Assembly: GCF_008692195.1 (NCBI RefSeq)
Contig: NZ_RXOM01000063.1
Span: 138,886 to 202,885 of the forward strand
DNA length: 64,000 nucleotides
DNA from: Salegentibacter sp. R32
GTDB lineage: Bacteria > Bacteroidota > Bacteroidia > Flavobacteriales > Flavobacteriaceae
Direction: 5' to 3'
Shown here piece by piece: positions 37,173-46,602 of the stretch. The position numbers and the translations under genes are program-made. Position 1 is the first letter of the stretch. Each line of letters opens with the position of its first letter. The notes beneath the pieces are model-generated. The model was not told the DNA's origin. It searched no databases and saw nothing but the letters and a program-made list of their open reading frames with translations.

Positions 37173-40094
37173 ATGAAGGGATTTGGAATGAAAAAGGTTT
37201 ATTTCTTTTTAACATTTGTATGTTGTTCTTTGGCTGCTTTTGCACAGCAAACTTCGGTAACGGGTAAAGTTGTAGATGCCACTACCAATGAGCCTGTGCC
37301 TGATGTGGAAGTAAGCATAGAAAACACAGCTTTTACAGCTACCACTAACGCTGAAGGTAAATTTAATTTTGATGCTTTTGAAGTACCTCTAGGAGAACAA
37401 ATTATTAGTCTAGAAAAAGAGGGGTTTCTAAAAAAAAGGTATCCGGTAGTAATTAATGAAGGAAAAGTTCTAGAACTAGGAACATTAGATTTGGAAGTAG
37501 ATATTAATGAGGAAAACTTTCAAATAGGGACTATCAGTTTGTCTGATAATGAACTGAACAATGATGAAAGTACCGCAGATAATCTTTCCGGGCTTTTACA
37601 AGCTTCAAAGGATGCATTTTTAAATGCTGCTTCTTTTGATTTTAGTGCTACATTCTTTAGACCAAGAGGTTACGATTCTGAAAACGGTAAAGTTCTCATT
37701 AACGGAATCGAAATGAATAAACAATATGATGGTAGACCTCAATGGAGTAGTTGGGGTGGTTTAAATGATTCTCAAAGAAACCAGGTTTTTACCATGGGGC
37801 TAAAAGCAAATGATTATACTTTTGGAGATATTGCCGGAACCACCAATATTATTATGCGGGCTTCTCAATATAGAGAAGGTGGTCGTGTTTCATACGCTTC
37901 CTCTAACCGTAGTTATAGAGGGAGGGTAATGGCTTCCTATAATACAGGATTAATGAAAGGAGGTTGGGCATTTAGCTTTTTGGCTTCCAGAAGGTTTGGA
38001 GAAGAAGGCTATATAGATGGTACTCTGTATGATGCTAATTCATTTTTTGTTTCTGTTGAAAAGCAAATTTCAGAAAAGCATAGCTTGAACTTTACAGGTT
38101 TTTTTACACCTAATAGGAGAGGTAAATCAACTGCCATTACTCAAGAAGTAAAAGATTTAAAAGGTAGAAGGTACAATCCGTTATGGGGTTATCAGGACGG
38201 AGAGGTAAGAAATTCTAGGGAAAAAGAAATTGAGGAACCTGTATTGATGTTGAATCACTATTGGGATATTTCAGAGAAAACCAGATTAAATACCAATATT
38301 GCTTTTCAAACTGGGATGATAGGGAACTCTAGAATAGATAATAATGGTTCGAAATTGGAGACCTCAAATGGAGAGTTTTATTATTCCGGTGGAGCTAAAA
38401 ACCCTACTCCTGAATATTATCAAAATTTACCTAGCTACCATTTACGGTTTCCAGATTTAAACGCTAACAATTATCAAGCTGCTTATTTAGCAGAACAAGA
38501 GTTTAAAAATGACGGTCAATTAAACTGGTTTGATTTATATGATGCTAATGTAGATAATGAAGGTAATCCTCTTTTATCTACATATGTTATTCAACAAGAT
38601 AGGCAAGATGATACACAATGGACCTTTAATTCTATTTTAACTACCGATTTAAGTAGTAATATAACTTTAAACGGATCTTTAAACTACAGAATGCTTACCA
38701 GTGAATTTTTTGCTGAGGTAGAAGATCTCCTAGGAGGTTCCGGGTATTTAGATGTAGATAGTTTTTACCAAGGCTATTTCGAGAATGGCAAAAGAGAATA
38801 CAACTATTTAGAAGCGCAAAGCGATATAAATAATCCCAATAGAATTGCAAAAGAAGGGGAACGCTACAAATATAATTATGAGATAGATGCTAATGTAGCT
38901 ACTGCGTTTGCACAAACTCAATTTAAATATAATAAAGTAGACTTTTTTGTGGGGGCAAATGTTTCTAACACAACCTACCAACGAAATGGTTTATATGAAA
39001 ATGGTTATTTCCCTGGTAATGGCAGCTATGGTAAAAGTGAGAAATTGGACTTTACCAATTATGGTGTAAAAGCAGGGGCTACTTATAAAGTTACAGGTCG
39101 GCATTTAATTAACTTGAACGCGGGTTATATAACAAAAGCTCCTTCTGTTAGAAATTCATTTAGTAATGCCAGACAAAACAACGATGCGGTAGTCGATTTG
39201 GAATCTCAAGAAATCACTAGTGCAGATGTAAGTTATATTTTTAGATCTCCTACTGTTAAAGCAAGACTTACAGGTTTTTATACCGGATTTGCTAAAGGTA
39301 CAGATATTGGTTTTTATTACGGTCAAAACTTTAGTAATTTAGGATCTCGTACAGAAGACACCAATGCTTTTATTCAAGAAGTGGTCACTAACATTGAACG
39401 AAGAAACTTGGGTGGTGAATTTGGTGTAGAATACCAAGTAACTCCCACCATTAAACTAAAAGCAGCCGGTTCTTACGCGCAATATGTGTATACCAATAAC
39501 CCCAATTTATATTATACAAGTGATGATACAAATCTAGGTATAGATATGAATGGTGATGGAGTAGTTAATAGTATAGATAGAGCTGTAGAGATTGGAGGTG
39601 GTAAAGCCTATTTAGAAAATTACCATGTGGCCGGTGGTCCCGAAAAAGCATTTCAGGTAGGTTTTGAATATCGTGATCCTGATTATTGGTGGATTGGTGC
39701 TACTGCAAACTATTTTGATGATGCCTACATCGATGTGTCAAACATTCAACGTACCGATAATTTTTATAGGGATGCAGATGGCTTGCCTTTTAACGACTAT
39801 GATCCTGCCAGAGCCAGAGAATTATTAAAACAAGAAAATTTTGGTAACTATACCCTAGTAAACCTAGTAGGTGGAAAATCTTGGAAGATAGACGATTACT
39901 TTGTAGGGTTTTTTGCTACTATTAATAATGTTTTTGATACAGAATATAAAACAGGAGGGTTCCAACAATCAAGAAATACCAATTATAGAGATTTAAACGA
40001 AGACCAATCTAGAGAAAATGGAGCAGTTTTTGGTAACCGTTATTTCTTTGGTTATGGTACCACTTACTATTTAAACCTTTATGTTAGATTTTAA
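37173..40094 (+). CDS. TonB-dependent receptor with N-terminal carboxypeptidase-like domain
   Basis: A 973-residue outer-membrane transporter. A signal peptide (ends AAFAQQ) is followed by a carboxypeptidase-regulatory-like domain (TSVTGKVVDATTNEPVPDVEV, residues 26-110). Then come a plug domain (FRPRGYDSENGKVLINGIEM, NDSQRNQVFTMGLKAND) and a 22-strand-type barrel ending YYLNLYVRF with the terminal Phe. The second ATG (37188, MKKVYFF) is an equally possible start. It is followed after 23 bp by a DUF5689 lipoprotein, its likely surface partner, and diverges from an EEP-fold secreted protein. The ligand cannot be read from the sequence. It is not a clear SusC, since no SusD neighbour is present. 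Confidence 0.92.
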   Translation: MKGFGMKKVYFFLTFVCCSLAAFAQQTSVTGKVVDATTNEPVPDVEVSIENTAFTATTNAEGKFNFDAFEVPLGEQIISLEKEGFLKKRYPVVINEGKVLELGTLDLEVDINEENFQIGTISLSDNELNNDESTADNLSGLLQASKDAFLNAASFDFSATFFRPRGYDSENGKVLINGIEMNKQYDGRPQWSSWGGLNDSQRNQVFTMGLKANDYTFGDIAGTTNIIMRASQYREGGRVSYASSNRSYRGRVMASYNTGLMKGGWAFSFLASRRFGEEGYIDGTLYDANSFFVSVEKQISEKHSLNFTGFFTPNRRGKSTAITQEVKDLKGRRYNPLWGYQDGEVRNSREKEIEEPVLMLNHYWDISEKTRLNTNIAFQTGMIGNSRIDNNGSKLETSNGEFYYSGGAKNPTPEYYQNLPSYHLRFPDLNANNYQAAYLAEQEFKNDGQLNWFDLYDANVDNEGNPLLSTYVIQQDRQDDTQWTFNSILTTDLSSNITLNGSLNYRMLTSEFFAEVEDLLGGSGYLDVDSFYQGYFENGKREYNYLEAQSDINNPNRIAKEGERYKYNYEIDANVATAFAQTQFKYNKVDFFVGANVSNTTYQRNGLYENGYFPGNGSYGKSEKLDFTNYGVKAGATYKVTGRHLINLNAGYITKAPSVRNSFSNARQNNDAVVDLESQEITSADVSYIFRSPTVKARLTGFYTGFAKGTDIGFYYGQNFSNLGSRTEDTNAFIQEVVTNIERRNLGGEFGVEYQVTPTIKLKAAGSYAQYVYTNNPNLYYTSDDTNLGIDMNGDGVVNSIDRAVEIGGGKAYLENYHVAGGPEKAFQVGFEYRDPDYWWIGATANYFDDAYIDVSNIQRTDNFYRDADGLPFNDYDPARARELLKQENFGNYTLVNLVGGKSWKIDDYFVGFFATINNVFDTEYKTGGFQQSRNTNYRDLNEDQSRENGAVFGNRYFFGYGTTYYLNLYVRF

Positions 40095-40117
40095 TTAAAA
40101 ATAAAATTCAGATAAAA

Positions 40118-41509
40118 ATGAAAGCAATGAAAATCACTAAAATATTTTTATTATTTGCATTGGTAGTTTTTGCTGCCTCTTGCGTGCAAGACGATGATTA
40201 TGAAACTCCCAAAGTAATCATAGAAGAGCCTAATTTACCTGAAAATGCTACCATCGTACAGATTGGAGCTGTTATAGATAAAGCTCAACAACAAGATAAT
40301 GGACAGTTTGCGTATGAAGATACCCAAGAATATATGGAGGGGTATGTAATTTCTACTGACGAAGCAGGAAATTTTTTTAGAGAAATTATAGTTCAAGATA
40401 AGGCGGAAGCACCAACAGCTGGTATAAAAATCATGATATTTGTAAATCCTCTTTATACAAGTTATGAAGTAGGTAGAAAAATTTATATTGGTTTAGATGG
40501 TCTTACAGTAGGGACCTCTAATGGGGTATTTAGCTTAGGGCTTCCTGATGGACAATACATAGATGAAGCACCTGCTCAGTTTCAAGATAATATTATAAGA
40601 ACTGCTGAAGTTGCAGAAATAATTCCTGTTCCATTAAGCATCGATGAGTTTTCAGATGAATACGAAAATATAATGGTTCAATTAGATAATATGCAGTTTG
40701 CTAAATCTGATGTGGATAATGGAGTTACTTATGCTGGTGAAAGCTTTGATGAGTTTGACGGTGAAAGAACCATAAAAAGTTGTGAAACAGGATTAACTAC
40801 CACGTTTAGCACTAGTACTTTTGCAGATTTTGCAAGTTTACCTTTAGCAAGTGGAAGCGGTACTATAAATGGAGTTTTAAGTAGAAATTTTGAAGACGAC
40901 AAATATGTAATTTCTGTAAATAGTTTAAATGACATTGAAATGCAGGGAGAACGATGTGATCCTGAAGAAGTAGAGCCACTTGTATGTGATGGTGCTTCTG
41001 GAGGAAATAATATCATCTTCGAAGAAGATTTTGAATATTCAAACATCTCTCAATTAGAAGCTGCTGGATGGGAAAATACTAATGTTGTAAATGCGTCAGG
41101 GACTTCATTCATCATAGGAAGTTTTAATAACGATAAATATGCTCAAATTTCCGGCTTTAATTCTGGTGAAGGAAGTATTGAAACTTATTTGATTTCCCCA
41201 AGTGTTAATTTAGATAGCTCTACAGAAGAGCAATTAAAATTTGATCTTGAAGTTGCTTATGCAAATGGGGAAATTTTAAGTGTGTTAATTACAGATGATT
41301 ACACGGGTGACCCAACTACTACAGATTGGGAGTTCTTAGATGTTGAAATTCCTAACGCTCCTTCAAGTGGATTTGGAGGTTTTGATACTTACGAAGCTAA
41401 TATTTCATGTCTTGATGGTGATGTAAGAGTGGCATTTTTCTATCAGGGTTCAGATCCTAGCGCCACTACTAGATATCATATTGATAATTTTGAAATAAAC
41501 GGAAATTAA
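40118..41509 (+). CDS. DUF5689 domain lipoprotein with C-terminal jelly-roll domain
   Basis: A 463-residue lipoprotein (signal LVVFAASC, lipidated Cys near residue 22). Residues 45-285 match the DUF5689 pattern: TIVQIGAVIDKAQ, MEGYVISTDEAGNFFREIIVQD, GRKIYIGLDGLTVG. The C-terminal third (FEEDFEYSNISQLEAAGWEN to YHIDNFEING) is a choice-of-anchor / cleaved-adhesin-like jelly roll, often involved in binding glycans or other surface ligands. It forms an operon with the upstream TonB receptor (23 bp gap), and probably captures ligand for it. It ends in a strong bidirectional terminator. Confidence 0.85.
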   Translation: MKAMKITKIFLLFALVVFAASCVQDDDYETPKVIIEEPNLPENATIVQIGAVIDKAQQQDNGQFAYEDTQEYMEGYVISTDEAGNFFREIIVQDKAEAPTAGIKIMIFVNPLYTSYEVGRKIYIGLDGLTVGTSNGVFSLGLPDGQYIDEAPAQFQDNIIRTAEVAEIIPVPLSIDEFSDEYENIMVQLDNMQFAKSDVDNGVTYAGESFDEFDGERTIKSCETGLTTTFSTSTFADFASLPLASGSGTINGVLSRNFEDDKYVISVNSLNDIEMQGERCDPEEVEPLVCDGASGGNNIIFEEDFEYSNISQLEAAGWENTNVVNASGTSFIIGSFNNDKYAQISGFNSGEGSIETYLISPSVNLDSSTEEQLKFDLEVAYANGEILSVLITDDYTGDPTTTDWEFLDVEIPNAPSSGFGGFDTYEANISCLDGDVRVAFFYQGSDPSATTRYHIDNFEINGN

Positions 41510-41526
41510 TATAGAATTATGTTTAT

Positions 41527-41563
41527 AAAAAAAGGGCCACTTCAATGAAGTGGCCCTTTTTTT
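41527..41563. terminator. bidirectional rho-independent terminator
   Basis: Perfect arms GGGCCACTTCA and TGAAGTGGCCC with A and T runs outside. It serves the DUF5689 gene (+) and hflX (-). Confidence 0.9.
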
Positions 41564-41565
41564 AT

Positions 41566-42801
41566 TTATTCCTCCTCATCCTTTAATTCTCCCGTATATT
41601 TATCATATTCAGGATATAGAAAGTTATTGTAAGGAAACCTAGTGATATGAATTTTTCTAACTTCCTCGTAAACTTTCTTTCTAAAGTCTTCAATATTTTC
41701 CTTATTGATGGCTGAAATAAACAGAGCATTATCCCCTATTCTATTCATCCAGGTCCTTTCCCATTCTTCTAAGGTGTAATGCGCTGTGGTTCTTTCAGTC
41801 ACTAAATCGTCTTCATCTATTTTTTCAGGTTCATAGGCATCAATTTTATTAAAAACCATGACGGTAGGTTTGTCGGCTGACCCTATTTCATCTAAAATTT
41901 GATTGACCGAAGCAATATGCTCTTCAAAATTAGGGTGAGAGATATCGACCACGTGCAACACAAGATCAGACTCCCTTACTTCATCTAAGGTAGATTTGAA
42001 GGACTCCACCAGTTGGGTAGGCAGTTTTCTAATAAAACCTACGGTATCGGTAAGTAAAAAGGGAAGGTTTCTAATCACCACTTTACGTACGGTAGTATCA
42101 AGGGTGGCAAATAACTTATTTTCAGCAAAGACATCGCTTTTGCTAATCACATTCATTAAGGTAGATTTACCTACATTAGTATATCCTACTAACGAAACCC
42201 TTACCAATTGTCCGCGATTTCCTCGCTGAACCGCCATTTGTTTATCAATGGTCTTTAATTTGTCTTTTAGTTGTTTAATTTTATCCCTTACAATACGACG
42301 GTCGGTTTCAATTTCAGTTTCTCCCGGTCCACGCATACCAATACCCCCACGTTGCCGTTCTAAGTGAGTCCACAATCCGGCCAGCCTTGGTAAGAGGTAT
42401 TCATATTGAGCAAGCTCAACCTGTGTTCGTGCATAACTGGTTTGAGCCCGTTGAGCAAATATGTCTAAAATTAAGTAGGTCCTATCGACTACCTTACACT
42501 TCAATATTTTTTCTATATTCTTTTGTTGGGCTGGGCTTAATTCATCATCAAATATGGCGGTACCTACATCATTCTCATTGATAAAATTTTTGACATCTTC
42601 CATCTTCCCGGTACCAATAAAGGTTTTAGGATTAGGGGTATCTAGTTTTTGGGTAAACCGCTTTGCTACTTCTCCTCCGGCTGTATATGTCAAAAATTCT
42701 AATTCGTCTAGATATTCCTTAGATTTTTCTTCATCCTGTTGTTGGTTGACAATACCTATTAAAACAGATTTTTCGTATTCAATATTTTCTTGTTCGAGCA
42801 T
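41566..42801 (-). CDS. hflX: GTPase HflX
   Basis: A 411-residue HflX, a ribosome-associated GTPase that can split or rescue stalled ribosomes. The N-terminal domain leads to the family signature RGGIGMRGPGETEIETDRR, then G1 GYTNVGKST, G3 DTVGFI and G4 NKID. The 370-411 tail is short and acidic. It stands alone on the minus strand between two terminators. Length and motifs are normal. Confidence 0.96.
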   Translation of the reverse strand: MLEQENIEYEKSVLIGIVNQQQDEEKSKEYLDELEFLTYTAGGEVAKRFTQKLDTPNPKTFIGTGKMEDVKNFINENDVGTAIFDDELSPAQQKNIEKILKCKVVDRTYLILDIFAQRAQTSYARTQVELAQYEYLLPRLAGLWTHLERQRGGIGMRGPGETEIETDRRIVRDKIKQLKDKLKTIDKQMAVQRGNRGQLVRVSLVGYTNVGKSTLMNVISKSDVFAENKLFATLDTTVRKVVIRNLPFLLTDTVGFIRKLPTQLVESFKSTLDEVRESDLVLHVVDISHPNFEEHIASVNQILDEIGSADKPTVMVFNKIDAYEPEKIDEDDLVTERTTAHYTLEEWERTWMNRIGDNALFISAINKENIEDFRKKVYEEVRKIHITRFPYNNFLYPEYDKYTGELKDEEE

Positions 42802-42891
42802 AGTTCGATTTTCGGTTATTCTTTCAAAGTTAAGAAAAAATCACTTCAGATTGAATGTATAAAAAGTTTAGCCTTTTATATAATTATGCAT

Positions 42892-42924
42892 AAAAAAGCC
42901 TAAAATCTAAAAAGACTTTAGGCT
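42892..42924 (-). terminator. terminator after the alcohol dehydrogenase gene
   Basis: AGCCTAAA (42897-42904) and TTTAGGCT (42917-42924) form the stem; the minus strand continues with a run of six T. Confidence 0.75.
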
Positions 42925-42946
42925 AGAATATATTTAATTTGAAAAC

Positions 42947-44002
42947 TTAGTTTTTTAATGATTTCATATCAATCACAAAACGGTATTTTACATCGGATTT
43001 GGTGACGCGGTCAAAAGCTTCATTGATGTTTTGCATATCAATCATTTCAATATCTGAAACAATATTATGTTCCCCGCAGAAATCTAACATTTCTTGGGTT
43101 TCTGGGATTCCGCCAATCACAGAACCGGCAACACTTTTTCTACCGATAATTAGTCCTCCTCCATGCATTTCTTCTAGAGGTTCAATCGCGCCGACCAATA
43201 CCATCGTCGCATCTCTTTTTAAGAGACCAATGTAAGGGTTTAAATCGTGTTTTACAGGAACAGTATTTAAAAGAAAATCAAAAGAACCTGCATGTTCTTT
43301 CATTTGTTCTTCATCTTTTGAAATAAGAACCTCATCGGCACCTAATTTTTTAGCATCTTCACTCTTACCGGGAGAAGTAGTAATCATCACCACTTTTGCG
43401 CCTAAAGCACTGGCAAACTTCACGCCCATATGGCCTAAGCCTCCTAAACCAATCACTCCAACTTTATCTCCTTTTTTAACGTTCCAATGACGAAGTGGAG
43501 ACCAAGTGGTGATCCCGGCACAAAGTAAAGGCGCAGCACCTTTTGCGTCGATATTTTCAGGAACTTTCAATACAAATTTTTCTCTAACCACGACAGTTTC
43601 AGAATAACCGCCGAAGGTGTGACCACCTAAATGTTCATCTTTACCATTGTAAGTTCCCACCATTCCGTTTTCACAGTATTGCTCTAAGCCTTCTTTACAA
43701 GATTCACATTCTTGGCAAGAATCGACCATACAGCCAACACCTACTAAATCACCTTCTTTAAATTTTGAAACTTCGTTACCCGTTTCGATTACACGACCAA
43801 TAATTTCGTGTCCGGGAACTACGGGATATTTAGAATTTCCCCAATCGTTTCGTACTTGGTGAATATCACTATGACAAACGCCACAATAAAGAATATCGAT
43901 TTTCACATCGTTAGCTAAGACTTCCCTACGTTTAATATCTAATTGTTCTAAATCGGCATCACTGGCTTTAGCACCATATGCTTTTACTTCTATTTGACTC
44001 AT
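42947..44002 (-). CDS. zinc-dependent NAD(P) alcohol dehydrogenase
   Basis: A 351-residue medium-chain dehydrogenase of the cinnamyl-alcohol-dehydrogenase-like (YahK/AdhC) group. Catalytic zinc ligands lie in LYCGVCHSDIHQ and PGHEIIGRV. The structural zinc site is CQECESCKEGLEQYC. The Rossmann loop is GVIGLGGLGHMGVKFA. It interconverts alcohols and aldehydes, probably with NADP(H), since this group mostly prefers it. It is divergent from a short-chain dehydrogenase; the pair may both belong to aldehyde detoxification, but that is inference. Confidence 0.92.
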   Translation of the reverse strand: MSQIEVKAYGAKASDADLEQLDIKRREVLANDVKIDILYCGVCHSDIHQVRNDWGNSKYPVVPGHEIIGRVIETGNEVSKFKEGDLVGVGCMVDSCQECESCKEGLEQYCENGMVGTYNGKDEHLGGHTFGGYSETVVVREKFVLKVPENIDAKGAAPLLCAGITTWSPLRHWNVKKGDKVGVIGLGGLGHMGVKFASALGAKVVMITTSPGKSEDAKKLGADEVLISKDEEQMKEHAGSFDFLLNTVPVKHDLNPYIGLLKRDATMVLVGAIEPLEEMHGGGLIIGRKSVAGSVIGGIPETQEMLDFCGEHNIVSDIEMIDMQNINEAFDRVTKSDVKYRFVIDMKSLKN

Positions 44003-44127
44003 TTTAATTTTAAAATTTTCTTTTCAATTTAATAGATTTATAACTTCTTGAAAAATTTAGCGATAGGCTTTAACCTTTTTTAACGCTGTATATTGATGTA
44101 GGTTAGTATTTTTAGAAAAACATCACG

Positions 44128-44997
44128 ATGAATAAAATTGCCGTTATTACCGGAGCCAATACCGGGTTAGGTTTGGAAACCACAAAAGCTTTTGCTGAAA
44201 ATAATACTGAAGTAGTAATGGCTTGCCGAAATAAAAGCAAGGCAGAAAAAGCTAAAGCTGAAATTTTAAAAGAAATACCTAAAGCTCAACTAACAATTCT
44301 ACACTTAGATCTATCAAGTTTAGATGCTGTAAGAAATTTTGCTGAAAAATTTAAGTCTGAATATGACAGTTTAGATATTCTGGTGAATAATGCCGGATTA
44401 ATGATTCCGCCTTATGAGAAAACCGAAGATGGTTTCGAATTGCAATTCGGGATTAATTATTTAGGTCATTTTCTGCTAACCGGTTTACTTCTAGAACCGT
44501 TAAAAAATGCTACTGAAGCAAGAGTGGTAAGTTTAAGCAGTTTGGCACATAAATGGGGCGATATTTATTTTAAAGACCTTCAATTTGAAAATAATTACGA
44601 CAAGCAGAAAGCTTACGGGCAAAGTAAACTTGCTTGTTTAATGTTTGCTTACGAATTAGACCGAAGATTAAAGGCGCAAGAGCTTTCAGTTAAGTCTTTA
44701 GCAGCGCATCCCGGGCTTTCAAGAACCAATTTGTTTCGGCATTTAACAGGAATGATGAAATTGCTTACGCCATTTGTATATCCTTTCACGCAATCTGCTA
44801 AAAGTGGAGCGCACCCTCAAATTAAAGCGGCTTTAGATGAAAGATTAGTGGGTGGAGAATATCTGGGGCCTTCGGGTTTTCAAGAATACTCAGGAAAACC
44901 AAGAGTGGTCGACTCGAATGCTATTTCAAAAAATAAAGAAAAAGCAAAGCGACTTTGGAAGATTTCTGAAGAGTTATGCAATTTTCAATATTTATAA
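44128..44997 (+). CDS. short-chain dehydrogenase/reductase (SDR) family oxidoreductase
   Basis: A 289-residue classical SDR. The cofactor loop is ITGANTGLGLETTKAF, followed by NNAGLMIPPYEKTEDGFELQ, the catalytic serine in VVSLSSLAHKWG, and YGQSKLACLMFAYEL (Tyr-x3-Lys). It most resembles the retinol-dehydrogenase/WW-domain-oxidoreductase-like group that bacterial annotations simply call oxidoreductase. Substrate unknown. It ends just before a hairpin shared with the convergent glp operon. Confidence 0.9.
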   Translation: MNKIAVITGANTGLGLETTKAFAENNTEVVMACRNKSKAEKAKAEILKEIPKAQLTILHLDLSSLDAVRNFAEKFKSEYDSLDILVNNAGLMIPPYEKTEDGFELQFGINYLGHFLLTGLLLEPLKNATEARVVSLSSLAHKWGDIYFKDLQFENNYDKQKAYGQSKLACLMFAYELDRRLKAQELSVKSLAAHPGLSRTNLFRHLTGMMKLLTPFVYPFTQSAKSGAHPQIKAALDERLVGGEYLGPSGFQEYSGKPRVVDSNAISKNKEKAKRLWKISEELCNFQYL

Positions 44998-45001
44998 AAA
45001 C

Positions 45002-45025
45002 AAAAAGTCGGCATATAGCCGACTT
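45002..45025. terminator. terminator between the SDR gene and the glp operon
   Basis: AAGTCGGC and GCCGACTT arms. The minus-strand side is followed by TTTTTGTTTTT, so it is strong for the leftward glp operon; the + side has only TCTCTC and is weaker. Confidence 0.7.
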
Positions 45026-45064
45026 CTCTCGTTCAAATTAAAAAACCTCCTTACTCACACAAAC

Positions 45065-45850
45065 TTAAAAAAGGTTCACAGCAACTTGAATTGCACCATA
45101 TTCCTGTAACGGATTCCACGAAGCGGTTGCCGAAACAGGTAATGTATACTCTAAAATTTCTAAATCTCTATTGTAAATTACACCTACATTATTAATTGTA
45201 GAGTGATCGCCATAAAAGTTAGCATCGCTCATAAAAGAAAACGCCCCGCCAACAAAACCTGCTAAAGACCAGTCTTCTTTATCTAAGATAATATAGCTCG
45301 CTTCAACATAATTAGAAAAAGCATTTTTAAGCTCACCATTATCATCTACATAAGTATCTCTACCTTGTACGATGGTTGCCCAAGAAACTTTCAACGGGAT
45401 TTTTTTGAATTGATATGCCAAACTTACATCGATAAAGTGTGAAGTTTCTGCACGATCGTAATTAAAAAAACCAACATCGGGATAATCGCTAGTGTTATTA
45501 ATATCCCAAACAGCAAGCGTAAAACCTTTATGCATAAAGCTTACGTAATAATCATACTCAGTATACTCACCGTTAAAAGATCTTCCTCCCCAAAGTCCTG
45601 CTTTAAAAAAACCATTTTTTGAAGTATAATTTACATCTGCAGCAGTTACCGGAGAGTTAGATACGTGGTAACCTCTCCATAAGTGCATGTTTTTAAGCTG
45701 AAGATTAAAATGAAACAGCTTCTCTTCGTCTTCCTTTTCCTCTAATTTCTCTTCGTTTCTCTCTTCGATAATATTGTCTTGATCTTGCGAGAATGCCGAT
45801 TGACTTAGGAAGATCCCGAAGAAAAATAATAGATATTTTAATGATTTCAT
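45065..45850 (-). CDS. envelope protein of unknown function at the end of the glp operon
   Basis: A 261-residue protein with a signal peptide (FFGIFLSQSAFSQ). A short acidic, Glu/Lys-rich linker (EERNEEKLEEKEDEEKL) leads into a beta-rich domain that resembles a small outer-membrane barrel and ends in VAVNLF with a terminal Phe. The opening LKNMHLWRGYHVSNSPVTAADVNYT is reminiscent of TorF-like putative porins, but the match is by eye only. It follows glpF by 8 nt, so it is cotranscribed with glycerol uptake and phosphorylation genes. An outer-membrane pore for glycerol or a related polyol is a sensible hypothesis. Confidence 0.7.
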   Translation of the reverse strand: MKSLKYLLFFFGIFLSQSAFSQDQDNIIEERNEEKLEEKEDEEKLFHFNLQLKNMHLWRGYHVSNSPVTAADVNYTSKNGFFKAGLWGGRSFNGEYTEYDYYVSFMHKGFTLAVWDINNTSDYPDVGFFNYDRAETSHFIDVSLAYQFKKIPLKVSWATIVQGRDTYVDDNGELKNAFSNYVEASYIILDKEDWSLAGFVGGAFSFMSDANFYGDHSTINNVGVIYNRDLEILEYTLPVSATASWNPLQEYGAIQVAVNLF

Positions 45851-45858
45851 TTTTCAAT

Positions 45859-46599
45859 TTATTTACCAAGTGTTAAAAATACAACTGCAGCTAAAACGGC
45901 TCCGATAAGTGGTGCTACGACAGGAATCCAAGCATAGCCCCAACCGCTATCAATTTTTCCTTTAATAGGTAAAATAGCGTGAACGATACGAGGACCTAAA
46001 TCACGCGCGGGATTAATAGCATATCCTGTGGTACCTCCTAGAGAAAGTCCAATTGCCCAAACAATAAATGAAACAGGAATTGCGCCAATAGCTCCTAAAC
46101 CAACTTTTGTGGTTGATCCTACTTCTGTTTCAAAAGAAGCTTCAGCAAAATAGAAAACACATATAATTAATACGAATGTTCCTATAATTTCACTAATCAT
46201 GTTTCTAAATGTATTTGGAATGACCGGAGCTGTACAAAATACTGCTCTTTTAGCGCCACCATCTTCTGTGGCATCAAAATGATCTTTATACATTACATAA
46301 ACTAATGTTGCTCCAATCATTGCTCCTATAAATTCTCCTGCTAAAAAAGTGGGGACATCTGCCCAAGGAAATAATCCTCCAACGGCCAAACCAATCGTTA
46401 CCGCCGGATTAAGATGCGCTCCACTATACGGCCCCGCAATTACAACCCCTGCAAAAACGGCAAGTGCCCAACCTGTGGTAATAACGATCCAATCGCTACC
46501 TTGACCAATAGTTTTATTCAAGTTTACATTGGCTACCACGCCACCACCTAATAAAATTAGAATGGCAGTTCCTATAATTTCTGCTATAAATGGTGTCAT
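45859..46599 (-). CDS. glpF: glycerol uptake facilitator (aquaglyceroporin, MIP family)
   Basis: A 246-residue MIP channel with both NPA motifs: GAHLNPAVTIG and GYAINPARDLGPR. The Asp following the second NPAR is a marker of glycerol-conducting members rather than strict water channels. Six hydrophobic helices are visible. It lies 3 nt after glpK and passes glycerol into the cell for phosphorylation by GlpK. Confidence 0.95.
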   Translation of the reverse strand: MTPFIAEIIGTAILILLGGGVVANVNLNKTIGQGSDWIVITTGWALAVFAGVVIAGPYSGAHLNPAVTIGLAVGGLFPWADVPTFLAGEFIGAMIGATLVYVMYKDHFDATEDGGAKRAVFCTAPVIPNTFRNMISEIIGTFVLIICVFYFAEASFETEVGSTTKVGLGAIGAIPVSFIVWAIGLSLGGTTGYAINPARDLGPRIVHAILPIKGKIDSGWGYAWIPVVAPLIGAVLAAVVFLTLGK

Positions 46600-46602
46600 C
46601 TC

